A stretch of DNA of 64,000 nt from Anderseniella sp963759095 (GTDB lineage: Bacteria > Pseudomonadota > Alphaproteobacteria > Rhizobiales > Aestuariivirgaceae), in assembly GCA_963759095.1 (NCBI GenBank), contig CAVWYF010000059.1, positions 62,001 through 126,000 on the forward strand, written 5' to 3'. The translations under genes were made by a program, and so were the position numbers. Below the pieces are notes generated by a model that did not search any database, was not told the origin of the DNA, and saw nothing but the letters and a program-made list of their open reading frames with translations. Positions 1 through 8,537 of the stretch are shown piece by piece (within the stretch, counting starts at the first letter, position 1; every line of letters starts with the position of its first letter).

Positions 1-2616
1 GCGTCTGAACGCGATATCCGGCAGCAGGAAATCGAACGCCAGCAGGCTGTGGAAGCTGCTGAAATTAGTGCGCTTGAAAAGACCGCTCGCGCGCGGATTG
101 AACAGGAACGTCACGTCAATGAGGCTCGTATTTCCAATGAACAACAAACCGAAGCCCAGGAGATCGAACGGCGCCAATCCATCGAATACGCGCAGATCGC
201 GGCCACGGAGGCAACGGAACGTGCCCGCATTGAACAGGAACGCAGCGTAACTGAAGCTCGTATAGCCAAGGACGAAGACAGCCAACGCCGCGAAATCTCC
301 CGTGGCCAGGCCGTGGAAGCAGCGACAATCGCCTCACGTGAAGCGACTGAAAAACTACGCATCGCCCAGGAAGCCGAGGTCAACAGTGACCGAATTGCGT
401 CGGATAAGAAAATCCGGACTCTGGAAATTGACCGGCAGAAGGCGCTGGACGAAGCGGAAATTGCAGCCCAGCAGGCGACCGAAGCTGCCCGCATTGCGCG
501 CGAGAAGACGCTTGCGGCTCACCGGATTGCATCTGATCAGGCAACACGGGCGTTGGAAATCGAGCAGCGCCGAACGCTGGAAGAAGCTGATATAGTTGCT
601 CGTGAGTCCACCGAAGTGTCACGCATCGGTCAGGAAGAGCGGCTGCGCGCCCTGCAGATTGAGCGCAACCAGGCTATTGACGAAGCCGAGATCGCGGCTC
701 GTGAAGCAGTTGAGGCAACCCGCATTGCCCAGGAACTGAAGCTGGCTGTGGATCGCATCGACAGTGAACAGACCACCAAAGCCCGCGATATTCGCCGCAC
801 GCAAGCCATCCAGGAAGCAGAGATTGCCTCTGCTGAGGCAACAGAAGCCGCCCGCATTGCCCAGGAAAAGAAGATCGCCGCAGAACGCATAGCCTTTGAA
901 CAGGACTTGCGCGAACGCGAGATCGCCCGCAACCGGGCTGTTGATACAGCCCAGATCAGCGCATCCGAAGTAACCGAGACGGCACGGCTTGCCCAGCAGG
1001 CCAAGATCGATGCCGAGCGGATTGCGCGCAGTGAGGAAACCACGCTGCGTGAAGTTTCGGCGCAGGAAGCAACCGATGGCGCCCGTATCGCCCAAAAAAA
1101 GAAGGTGGATGCAGAACGCATTGTTGCTGAAACCGAAATCCGGGTGCGTGAGATTCAGCGCCAGGAAGCTGTTGAGAGTACGCAAGCTGCATCCCGCCGT
1201 GTCGTCGACAAGATGAAGATCGAGAAAGAGACCGAAACCTCGCGCGACCAGATTTCACGAGATGAGGAAATCCGCAATCTTGAGATCGAACGAAACAAGG
1301 TACTCGACCAGGCCCAGATTGCCGCAAACGAGGCAATTGAAGCAGCTCGTGTGGCCCAGGAGAAGACGGTCAAGGCAGAGCGTATTGCGGCCGAACAGGA
1401 AATCCGTGACCGCGAGATCGGCCGCGATGAGGCTGTTGAAACTCGCGAGATTTCCAAGCGTGACAAGGTTGAACGCGAACGCATCAATGTTGAACTGAAC
1501 GTGGACAAGGAGCGCATTGAAGCCTCCAAGGCCCGCGACCTGGTGGACATCGAACGCAAGACGATCATCGAACAGGCAGACGAGCAGCGCATTGTGGCGC
1601 TTGCCGAGGCTAAGTCCGAACGCGCCGGTGCCGAAGCCAGGATCAAGCAGGCGGAAATTGCCGCCCAGCGTGATATTGACCGGTCCGATGTTGAACGCGA
1701 ACAGGTGCTGGATGCGGCACGGCTCGAGCGCAAGCGGTCGCTGGAGCAACTGGAAGTTGCCCGCATGCAGGCGCTGCGTGAAGCCGAGATTGCCTCTCGT
1801 GAGGATATCGAGCGTTCCCGCATTGCGTCTGAACGCGGGCTTGATGAAGCCCGTATCGGTCACGAAACCGAACGGCGCAAGCTGGAGGTCAATCGTGAGC
1901 GCGAGGTCGAATCTGCCGAAATGGAAAAGGCCGTCGATCTCTACAGGAAGTCGCTTGAACAATCGGCAGCCCAGGCTGAAGCCGATGTGGCTCGCGCCCG
2001 GGCGGCCGAGGCCGAAGAGCGGGTCAAGACAACTCGCGAAACCGAAGAGGCCAATCGCCGCCGCAGCGTAGACGTCGTCATGGCTGAAAAAGCCGCCGCA
2101 GAATCCCGCATTGCAGCGGAGGCCGATCAAATCCGTGCGGCCGTTGAAGCAGAAGCGCAGAAGCTATTGTACGAAGCAGAGAATGTGCTGTCGGATGAAG
2201 CCCGCTTCGGCCTGTTCCGCCGCAAACTGCTCGACAAGGTCGAAGGCATCGTCGCGGCATCGGTCAAGCCAATGGAGAAGATCAAGGACATCCGCATCAT
2301 GCAGCTGGATGGCATGAATGCCGGTGGCAGCTCCGGCGGCGGCGACGGCGGCAAAGGGACCCCCACCGACGAGGTGATCAATTCAGCACTTCGCTACCGG
2401 GTACAGGCCCCCATGGTTGACAGCCTTCTGGCTGACATCGGCATAGACGGCTCCAACCTGTCGAAGCAAGGCGGCCTGATCCGTGAAGCATCGGACATGC
2501 AGCGTATTGCCAAGGAGGCCGGGCGCGGTTCCGGCGGTGGCAAGTCGGAAGATGGCGGCTCGTCGGAAGGCTCCGGCAAACCTGCCGGTGATGACGACAC
2601 CAAGGCTAAGAAATAG
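1..2616 (+). CDS. Flotillin-like (SPFH/YqiK-type) coiled-coil protein, C-terminal part
   Basis: The reading frame is open from base 1, so the N-terminus, where an SPFH/band-7 domain would be expected, lies outside the window. The visible ~870 residues are an extremely charged Ala/Glu/Arg helix built from 11-residue units with the pattern (A/R/E)-x-I; consecutive examples are ERIAFEQDLRE, REIARNRAVDT and ARLAQQAKIDA. The end resembles flotillins: an EARFGLFRRKLL segment, a VKPMEKIKDIRIMQLDG strand, a Gly-rich stretch, and an ALRYRVQAPMVDSLLADIG motif before a Gly/Ser tail. Flotillins scaffold membrane microdomains. It lies 12 bp upstream of the SRPBCC genes of a molybdenum-hydroxylase block, so co-transcription is likely. 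The flotillin assignment is inference from the C-terminus only. Confidence 0.75.
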   Translation, partial: ASERDIRQQEIERQQAVEAAEISALEKTARARIEQERHVNEARISNEQQTEAQEIERRQSIEYAQIAATEATERARIEQERSVTEARIAKDEDSQRREISRGQAVEAATIASREATEKLRIAQEAEVNSDRIASDKKIRTLEIDRQKALDEAEIAAQQATEAARIAREKTLAAHRIASDQATRALEIEQRRTLEEADIVARESTEVSRIGQEERLRALQIERNQAIDEAEIAAREAVEATRIAQELKLAVDRIDSEQTTKARDIRRTQAIQEAEIASAEATEAARIAQEKKIAAERIAFEQDLREREIARNRAVDTAQISASEVTETARLAQQAKIDAERIARSEETTLREVSAQEATDGARIAQKKKVDAERIVAETEIRVREIQRQEAVESTQAASRRVVDKMKIEKETETSRDQISRDEEIRNLEIERNKVLDQAQIAANEAIEAARVAQEKTVKAERIAAEQEIRDREIGRDEAVETREISKRDKVERERINVELNVDKERIEASKARDLVDIERKTIIEQADEQRIVALAEAKSERAGAEARIKQAEIAAQRDIDRSDVEREQVLDAARLERKRSLEQLEVARMQALREAEIASREDIERSRIASERGLDEARIGHETERRKLEVNREREVESAEMEKAVDLYRKSLEQSAAQAEADVARARAAEAEERVKTTRETEEANRRRSVDVVMAEKAAAESRIAAEADQIRAAVEAEAQKLLYEAENVLSDEARFGLFRRKLLDKVEGIVAASVKPMEKIKDIRIMQLDGMNAGGSSGGGDGGKGTPTDEVINSALRYRVQAPMVDSLLADIGIDGSNLSKQGGLIREASDMQRIAKEAGRGSGGGKSEDGGSSEGSGKPAGDDDTKAKK

Positions 2617-2628
2617 GCGGCGACAGAC

Positions 2629-3066
2629 ATGGCACGAGTATATGTATCCAGCGTCATTGCCGCCCCGGCCTCAAAGGTCTGGGAACGGGTGCGCGACTTC
2701 AACAGCCTGCCGCGCTGGCATCCGCGCATTGCCGACAGCCAGATCGAAAACGGCGAACCGTCCGACAAGGTCGGCTGCATCCGCAATTTCCGTTTGCAGA
2801 ACGGTGACCAGATCCGTGAGCAGCTACTGGCGCTCAGCGACTACGACACGTTCTGCACGTATTCCATCCTGGAAAGCCCGATGCCGATCGAGAACTATGT
2901 CGCCACGCTGAGACTGACCCCGGTCAGCGATGGGGATCGCTGCTTCGTGGAATGGTCGGCGGAGTTTGATTGTTCTCCCGATGTCGAGGCGGATGTGACC
3001 AACGGTATTGCAACCAACGTGTTTCAGGGCGGATTCGATGCGCTGAAGCGGCATTTCGGCGGGTAG
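2629..3066 (+). CDS. SRPBCC family protein (CoxG/polyketide-cyclase-like), copy 1
   Basis: A 145-residue START/Bet v1-fold (SRPBCC) protein. It opens with the usual beta strand and the WERVRDFNSLPRWHP segment typical of the polyketide cyclase/dehydrase group, followed by VGCIRNFRL and a C-terminal helix. SRPBCC proteins bind hydrophobic ligands; CoxG relatives sit in molybdenum-hydroxylase operons, where CoxG is thought to help membrane attachment or maturation. The next gene is a close paralog starting 6 bp downstream, and both precede the FAD subunit of the hydroxylase. Its exact role here is inferred from context. Confidence 0.85.
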   Translation: MARVYVSSVIAAPASKVWERVRDFNSLPRWHPRIADSQIENGEPSDKVGCIRNFRLQNGDQIREQLLALSDYDTFCTYSILESPMPIENYVATLRLTPVSDGDRCFVEWSAEFDCSPDVEADVTNGIATNVFQGGFDALKRHFGG

Positions 3067-3072
3067 GATTTC

Positions 3073-3516
3073 ATGGTCAAGGTCCTGAAGAGCACGATAC
3101 TGAACGCACCGATCGACGCGGTGTGGGACGTGTTGCGTGACTTCAACGGTCATGACCGTTGGCATCCGGCGGTGGCCGACAGCGAAATCGAACGCGGGCG
3201 GGCATCTGACATTGTCGGCTGCATCCGCAAATTTCACCTGCAGGACGGGTCACTGCTGCGCGAACAGTTGATGACACTGTCGGACATCGATGCCGCCTAC
3301 AGCTACTGCCTGCTCGATACGCCGGTGCCGCTGTTCAACTATGTCAGCCACGTGCGGTTGTTTCCGGTAACCGACGGTGACCGCACGTTCTGGCAGTGGG
3401 AAGGTAATTTTTCTACGCCGGCGGGAGAAGAGGCCCAGCTGAAGAACCTGGTTGGAACCGAGATTTATGAAGCGGGATTCGAGGCCATTCGAAGCCATAT
3501 GGGCGTGGCCGCTTAA
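3073..3516 (+). CDS. SRPBCC family protein (CoxG/polyketide-cyclase-like), copy 2
   Basis: A 147-residue tandem paralog of the preceding gene. Shared landmarks include RDFN, RWHP, VGCIR, REQL, LSD, the SP/TP-x-P turn and the C-terminal GF-(D/E)-A helix. The pair may form a heterodimer or have diverged for different ligands; nothing in the sequence decides this. It ends 21 bp before the FAD-subunit gene. The family is clear, the ligand unknown. Confidence 0.85.
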   Translation: MVKVLKSTILNAPIDAVWDVLRDFNGHDRWHPAVADSEIERGRASDIVGCIRKFHLQDGSLLREQLMTLSDIDAAYSYCLLDTPVPLFNYVSHVRLFPVTDGDRTFWQWEGNFSTPAGEEAQLKNLVGTEIYEAGFEAIRSHMGVAA

Positions 3517-3537
3517 GGACACGCCGGAAGGAACAAG

Positions 3538-4341
3538 ATGAGTATCAGCGTCAAGACATTTGCCAGTTCTGCAGAGGCAGCGACCGCCCTGTCCGGTGAC
3601 CGGACAGCCCGGTTCATGGGCGGCGGTACCCTGATCATGCGGGCTGTAAATGAAGGTGACCAGTCGTTCAACACGATAGTGCTGGCCAATGACCCTGCGC
3701 TCAAACAGGTACAGCCGCAAGGCGACCGGCTGATCATCGGTGCCGGTGTGACCATGGCCCAGATACTGGCCAGTCGTGACCTTGACTTCCTGCGCCCGGT
3801 GGCGCGTGCGGTTGGCGGGCCGGCCATTCGCAACATGGCGACCATTGGCGGCAATCTGTTCGCCGAACACCCGTACGGTGACATGACGGCCGCGCTATTG
3901 GTGCTCGATTGCCAGGTGAACCTTGTAGGTGGGCAGAGTTCTGCACTGCCAGACTTCCTGCGCGACCGGGCCCGTGAGCCTCGTGCACTGGTGGCATCTG
4001 TCAGTATCGTCAGGCCGCAATCGGGAGTGTTCAAGTTCAGGAAGGCCAGCAGGGTGAAACCGAAAGGCGTATCGCTGATGACTATTGCGGCTTGGGTGCC
4101 GCAGTCTGGCGGCAGGATTTCAGGTGCCCGAATTGCCTATTCGTCCATGGGTCCGACGCCGATGCGGGTACCTGCCGTTGAACAGGCACTGGAAGGTGCC
4201 TCACTGGATGAAGCAGGCATCGCCAATGCGCTGGCCGCCGCGACCAACGGTATCGAACCACCGACAGATGCGATTGCGTCTTCCTGGTATCGCCGGGAAG
4301 TAGCTCCCGTCCACCTCAAGCGCACACTGTTGGAAGGGTAG
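3538..4341 (+). CDS. Molybdenum hydroxylase FAD-binding subunit (CoxM/xanthine dehydrogenase medium subunit type)
   Basis: A 267-residue subunit that passes electrons from the iron-sulfur subunit to FAD in a three-subunit molybdenum hydroxylase. Two FAD-binding signatures are visible: MGGGTLIM at residues 27-34 and IRNMATIGGNL at 97-107, the latter typical of the CoxM/XdhB FAD domain (PF00941), followed by a CO_deh_flav_C-type C-terminal region. Length is slightly below the usual 280-300. It stands in the order medium-small-large, 6 bp upstream of the 2Fe-2S gene, as in aerobic CO-dehydrogenase-like operons. Confidence 0.9.
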   Translation: MSISVKTFASSAEAATALSGDRTARFMGGGTLIMRAVNEGDQSFNTIVLANDPALKQVQPQGDRLIIGAGVTMAQILASRDLDFLRPVARAVGGPAIRNMATIGGNLFAEHPYGDMTAALLVLDCQVNLVGGQSSALPDFLRDRAREPRALVASVSIVRPQSGVFKFRKASRVKPKGVSLMTIAAWVPQSGGRISGARIAYSSMGPTPMRVPAVEQALEGASLDEAGIANALAAATNGIEPPTDAIASSWYRREVAPVHLKRTLLEG

Positions 4342-4347
4342 GAGCCA

Positions 4348-4833
4348 ATGAGCAAGAAACCGGTACAGTTCACTCTCAACGGCGACAGCAAGGCTGTGTT
4401 CGCTGAAGATGGCCAGAACCTGCTGGACGTTTTACGCCGCGGGGTCGGCGATCTGTCGCCGAAATACGGCTGTGGGCAGGGCACTTGCGGTGCCTGCACG
4501 GTGCTGATTGACGGCGAGCCGTATCTCAGTTGCCTGACACTGGCGGAAACAGTTGAAGGCCGGTCGCTGAGCAGTACCGGCGGTTTGGCGCAAGGTGCAG
4601 ACCTGCACCCGCTGCAGGATGCGTTCATGCGGCACTTTGCAGCCCAGTGCGGGTTCTGCTCATCCGGCATGCTGATGGCCGCCAAGGCCCTGCTGGACCG
4701 CAACCCCAACCCGAGCCGTGACGACATTGTTGAAGCGATCTCCGGCAATATATGCCGGTGCACCGGCTATGAACCCATTATTGAAGCCATTCTGGATGCT
4801 GCGCAAAGCGGTGCCGGACGGCGCAGCGCGTAA
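4348..4833 (+). CDS. Molybdenum hydroxylase 2Fe-2S subunit (CoxS type)
   Basis: A 161-residue small subunit carrying both expected [2Fe-2S] clusters. The plant-type ferredoxin domain has Cys at about 42, 47, 50 and 62 (CGQGTCGAC, then C12 residues on), and the helical domain has Cys at about 101, 104, 136 and 138 (CGFC and CRC). All eight ligands are present, so the subunit should be functional. The CGFCSSGM and GNICRCTGY motifs are standard for the xanthine oxidase family. It lies between the FAD and molybdopterin genes. Confidence 0.95.
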   Translation: MSKKPVQFTLNGDSKAVFAEDGQNLLDVLRRGVGDLSPKYGCGQGTCGACTVLIDGEPYLSCLTLAETVEGRSLSSTGGLAQGADLHPLQDAFMRHFAAQCGFCSSGMLMAAKALLDRNPNPSRDDIVEAISGNICRCTGYEPIIEAILDAAQSGAGRRSA

Positions 4834-4848
4834 GGAAGCATAACACCC

Positions 4849-6612
4849 ATGAGCGTGGAATTCCGCAAAGAGCTGTTCGCCAATGAACGTGATGACAATC
4901 TCAACGAGATCGGCAAGGGCACCCAGCGCCAGGATGCACTGGGCCATGTGACCGGCCGGTCGCCGTACTTCGATGATCATCTGTTTGAGGGCCTGTTGCA
5001 AATCCGCTGTGTACGCAGCCCGCACCATCACGCCAGAATCAGGTCTGTGGACTATTCACAGGCTGAAAACATGCCGGGCGTGGTGAGGATTATTCGCCCT
5101 GAAGACGTGCCGAACAACTTCAATACCCTGTTGAGCCTGCTGAACTTCGGGCGCGATGACGAACCGCTGCTATCGTCGAAGAAGGTGAGTTATATCGGTG
5201 AACCCGTGTTGGCGATTGTTGCGGGATCAGACCGGCAGGCGCGCGATGCGGTTGCCGCTGTCAGGGTGGATTGGGAAGTGCTGCCGCATGTGCTGGACGT
5301 GGAAGAGGCCCTGAAGCCCGACGCGCCGGTGGTCAACGAGGTCTATCCCAACAATACGTTCGACTATCACGACAAGTATGATCACCAGAAGCTGCGCTAC
5401 GGTGATGTGGAAACCGCTTTCGCCCAGGCGGACAAGATTGTCGAAGGGCGCTACCAGATGTCGCCCATTGAACAGGCGCCGGTTGAAACCAACGGGGCTA
5501 TCGCAGCGCCTGAAACCAATGACCGGTTTGTCTGTTACACCTCGACGCAAGCCCTGTTTTTCTCACTGGGCACTGCAGCTAAATTGCTCAATGTCAGTTC
5601 CAACCGCCTGCATTTCATTGGCGGCACGGTCGGTGGCGGTTTTGGCGGCAAGGTGGACAGCCTGGTTGAGCCAATGGCGATCCTGGCCTGCATGCTGACC
5701 GGCAAGCCGTGCCGGTTTGTCTGGGACCGCCAGGAAGAAATGCAGGTCGGCGCACCGCGTGGCGGTGAGCGCTGGTACCTGAAGGACGGAGTGATGAATG
5801 ACGGGCGTGTTATCGCGCGCCAGTTCACCGGATACTTCGATTCAGGTGCCTATACGCGGCTTTCCAGCTACGCCATCATCAAGGGTACCGCGCATCTGCC
5901 CGGGCCCTATCACATTCCCAATGTGAAGGCGGACGTGTTCTGCGTGTTCACCAACCGGACACCGGCGACCGCCATGCGCGGCTTCGGCGTGACGGGGGTG
6001 GATTTTGCCATTGAAAGCCAGATGGACAAGATCGCCCACGAGGTTGGCATGAACCCGGTCGAGTTTCGCATTCTGAATGCTTACCGGGACGGGGACATGA
6101 AAGCCCATCGCCGCGAAGCCAAGAACTGTGCACTGATCGAATGTGCACAGGTGGCAGCGGAAAAGGCCAACTGGCCGATCCGGGATGAATTCAAGCAGGC
6201 ATCGTCGATGGTCGGCGGTGGCGGAGAGCGGGCCAAGATACCACATACTGTAACCGATGAGGACGGCAAGATCGGTGATCGCCGGGCCGGACGTGGCGGT
6301 GGCGGTCAGACCCGAACCATTGCCCCGTCAACGCCTGCACCGGCACCTGCCGCTTATACACCACCGCCGCCGTCGGCACCGCCTGCACCTGCGCCACAAC
6401 CCGCTGCTGAGCAACCGGCTTATGCGCATCCCGCTGCAGCGCCTGCGTATCAGCCGGCGGCTCCACAAGCTCCGCCACCGGTTGCGCCTGCGCCACCACC
6501 GGCTCCTGCAGCACCGGCGCCGGCATCAGAGAACAGCACGCCGTCTGCGCGTCCTGTCAACAGACCCGGCTACAGCCGGTTTGCATCCAATTCCGGTTTC
6601 AGGAGGCGCTGA
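4849..6612 (+). CDS. Molybdopterin-binding large subunit, N-terminal half, with Pro/Ala-rich C-terminal tail
   Basis: This 587-residue ORF encodes the first half of a CoxL/xanthine dehydrogenase large subunit: the a/b hammerhead domain (about residues 20-160) and the first molybdopterin lobe, with GGGFGGK at 262-268 and AMRGFG at 375-380. Homology fades near residue 452, where a single-chain large subunit would continue; instead a low-complexity tail follows, Gly-rich and then very Pro/Ala-rich (about 490-560). The stop at 6610 is followed 2 bp later by the ATG of the second half, with an AGGAGG ribosome site at 6601. The layout therefore looks like a true two-gene subunit rather than an indel. 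Two-part molybdopterin subunits are known in Eubacterium nicotinate dehydrogenase. Confidence 0.88.
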   Translation: MSVEFRKELFANERDDNLNEIGKGTQRQDALGHVTGRSPYFDDHLFEGLLQIRCVRSPHHHARIRSVDYSQAENMPGVVRIIRPEDVPNNFNTLLSLLNFGRDDEPLLSSKKVSYIGEPVLAIVAGSDRQARDAVAAVRVDWEVLPHVLDVEEALKPDAPVVNEVYPNNTFDYHDKYDHQKLRYGDVETAFAQADKIVEGRYQMSPIEQAPVETNGAIAAPETNDRFVCYTSTQALFFSLGTAAKLLNVSSNRLHFIGGTVGGGFGGKVDSLVEPMAILACMLTGKPCRFVWDRQEEMQVGAPRGGERWYLKDGVMNDGRVIARQFTGYFDSGAYTRLSSYAIIKGTAHLPGPYHIPNVKADVFCVFTNRTPATAMRGFGVTGVDFAIESQMDKIAHEVGMNPVEFRILNAYRDGDMKAHRREAKNCALIECAQVAAEKANWPIRDEFKQASSMVGGGGERAKIPHTVTDEDGKIGDRRAGRGGGGQTRTIAPSTPAPAPAAYTPPPPSAPPAPAPQPAAEQPAYAHPAAAPAYQPAAPQAPPPVAPAPPPAPAAPAPASENSTPSARPVNRPGYSRFASNSGFRRR

Positions 6613-6614
6613 TC

Positions 6615-7637
6615 ATGAGCATTCACAAGGGCAGGGGCTTTGCCTCCATCAACTACCCGATCGGCATGAACCTGGGCGGTGACCCTAGCCAGGCGCTGGT
6701 GCATTCCAATCCGGATGGCAAGTTCGCCGTCGCCCTGTCGTCGATTGACCTGGGCCAGGGTATGAAACAGGTAACCCGCCAGATCGCGGCGGAAACCCTG
6801 GGCGTGCCGGTCGAGGATGTCTATGTGGACACTGCCGATAGTGACACCGGCCCGCACTGCATGGGCTCGTTCGCGTCGCGTGGTACGCACCGTGTGGGCA
6901 ATGCGGTGATACAGGCCGCCAAGGAAGCGCGCTCGGTGATGATGGAGGCGGCAGCAGAAGAGCTTGAAGTCAATGCGGCGGACCTGGAGACGGACGGCAA
7001 GGGCAATATTTTTGTCCGCGGCGCGCCGTCGCGTTCCATATCGACAGGCGAGGCGTGCGGTGCCGCCCAGTTCAAGCACGGCAAGACCGTGTCGGGCCGG
7101 GGCATTTTCCTGATCCCGATGTCGGATGTGGACCCTGAAACCGGCGAGATGACGCCGGTGTCGTGTTATGCCCATGCCGCGCTTGTGGTGGATATCGAGG
7201 TTGATGATGAGACCGGTGAGGTCGATGTCAAGCAGATGAATTCGGCCTATGAAGTAGGCCGGGCGCTGAACCCGCGCATGGTGGAACAGCAACTGGTCGG
7301 CGGTGCCTGGATGGGCATGAGCCATGCTTTGTGGGAGACGACTGAACCTTACTATCCTGAACGAACCCATGGTCCGACCGACTTCAACCAGTACCTGATG
7401 CCGGGGCCGGGCGACATAGCTCCGCATGACATCGCTATTCTGGAAAGACCGGCACCGGACGGTCCCTATGGTGGCAAGGGGCCCGGCGAGATGTGTGCCA
7501 ACCCGGTGCTGCCTGCGGTGGCAAACGCGGTATTCAATGCCGTAGGTGTGCGCATCGACGAATTGCCGATCACACCTGAAAAGGTGTTGCGCGGGATCAA
7601 GGCCAATGGCGGCGCCCAGCCGCAGGGCCAGCGGTAA
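6615..7637 (+). CDS. Molybdopterin-binding large subunit, C-terminal half
   Basis: A 340-residue ORF matching the second molybdopterin lobe of CoxL/XdhB-type large subunits. It begins at the family position usually written K-G-R-G-(I/F)-A, then shows the DLGQGM pterin loop (about 45-50), a GSFASRGT loop (about 84-90), and GGKGPGE at 286-292, whose Glu aligns with the conserved catalytic base of xanthine oxidase. It starts 2 bp after the first half and must associate with it to give an active site. No CO-dehydrogenase AYRCSFR loop is seen in either half, so a CO substrate is unlikely; an aldehyde or N-heteroaromatic substrate is more plausible, but unproven. Confidence 0.9.
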   Translation: MSIHKGRGFASINYPIGMNLGGDPSQALVHSNPDGKFAVALSSIDLGQGMKQVTRQIAAETLGVPVEDVYVDTADSDTGPHCMGSFASRGTHRVGNAVIQAAKEARSVMMEAAAEELEVNAADLETDGKGNIFVRGAPSRSISTGEACGAAQFKHGKTVSGRGIFLIPMSDVDPETGEMTPVSCYAHAALVVDIEVDDETGEVDVKQMNSAYEVGRALNPRMVEQQLVGGAWMGMSHALWETTEPYYPERTHGPTDFNQYLMPGPGDIAPHDIAILERPAPDGPYGGKGPGEMCANPVLPAVANAVFNAVGVRIDELPITPEKVLRGIKANGGAQPQGQR

Positions 7638-7655
7638 AGGCGGACCAATAACCTC

Positions 7656-8537
7656 ATGCCCGTCAACCCGACCATATCAGGGATTTCCAACCCGCCGGAA
7701 CTGCATGAAGCCCTGCAGGGCGCGCAATACCTGTCGGATGACGGATTGTCGACATCCGCGTACCTGGCGCTGGCACTGGGCAAGCCGCTGTTGCTGGAAG
7801 GCGCGCCGGGCGTCGGAAAGACCGAAGCGGCCAAGGCCCTGTCATCTATCCTGGGCAGGCGGCTGATCCGGCTGCAGTGTTATGAGGGCATTGATGCAGG
7901 TGCTGCGCTTTATGAATGGAATTATCCGCGTCAGATGCTGGCCATCCGGCAGGCAGGCGATGAGTATGTCAACATCTACAAGGATGACTTCCTGATCGCG
8001 CGTCCCATGCTGGATGCGCTGCAATCGGGGGGGAACGCGTTGCTGTTGATCGATGAGATCGACAGGTCAGACCATGAGTTCGAGGCGTTCCTTTTAGAGT
8101 TTCTGTCGGACTTCCAGATTTCAATTCCCGAACGCGGCACGGTGCGTGCGGAGCAGCGCCCGGTGGTGGTGCTGACCTCCAACCGGACACGCGAACTGCA
8201 TGAAGCGCTGCGCAGGCGTTGTGTGTATCACTGGATCGATTATCCGGATGCCCTGCGCGAGGCCGAGATCGTCATGATGCGGGCAAGCTCGGTGGCGCGT
8301 GATACTGCTGACCGTGTCGTCGCTGCGGTGGGTCGGTTGCGGGCAGAACCGCTGACCAAGCCGCCTGGTGTTGCCGAAACGGTTGAATGGGCGGAAGCCG
8401 CCACGCTGCTGCAGTCGCAGGGCGCGCAATGGCCGGATGCGTTCAAGCGGGCCATTGGCGTGGCACTGAAGGATCAGGATGATCTGAACTTCGTGCATGA
8501 CCGGCTTGACCAGTTGATTACGGGGACGGCGGCATGA
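7656..8537 (+). CDS. MoxR-family AAA ATPase (CoxD-like)
   Basis: A 293-residue AAA+ ATPase with Walker A GAPGVGKT at residues 49-56 and Walker B LLLIDEID at about 129-136, followed by sensor-type TSNRTRELHEALRRRC. The short single-domain form is typical of MoxR proteins. MoxR ATPases work with vWA-domain partners as chaperones for cofactor insertion; CoxD does this for CO dehydrogenase. The partner vWA gene overlaps the 3' end by 4 bp, and the molybdenum-hydroxylase genes are immediately upstream, so a maturation role for this enzyme is a strong inference. Confidence 0.92.
   Translation: MPVNPTISGISNPPELHEALQGAQYLSDDGLSTSAYLALALGKPLLLEGAPGVGKTEAAKALSSILGRRLIRLQCYEGIDAGAALYEWNYPRQMLAIRQAGDEYVNIYKDDFLIARPMLDALQSGGNALLLIDEIDRSDHEFEAFLLEFLSDFQISIPERGTVRAEQRPVVVLTSNRTRELHEALRRRCVYHWIDYPDALREAEIVMMRASSVARDTADRVVAAVGRLRAEPLTKPPGVAETVEWAEAATLLQSQGAQWPDAFKRAIGVALKDQDDLNFVHDRLDQLITGTAA

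Noticed and set aside
619..1185. Several long minus-strand frames opposite the flotillin-like gene
   Set aside because: They arise from the 33-nt repeat period on the coding strand; composition is low-complexity and no family is recognisable.
6230..6612. An indel that split a single large molybdopterin subunit
   Set aside because: The second half has its own AGGAGG and ATG, and no single-base change joins the halves without also keeping the Pro/Ala tail; read data would settle it.
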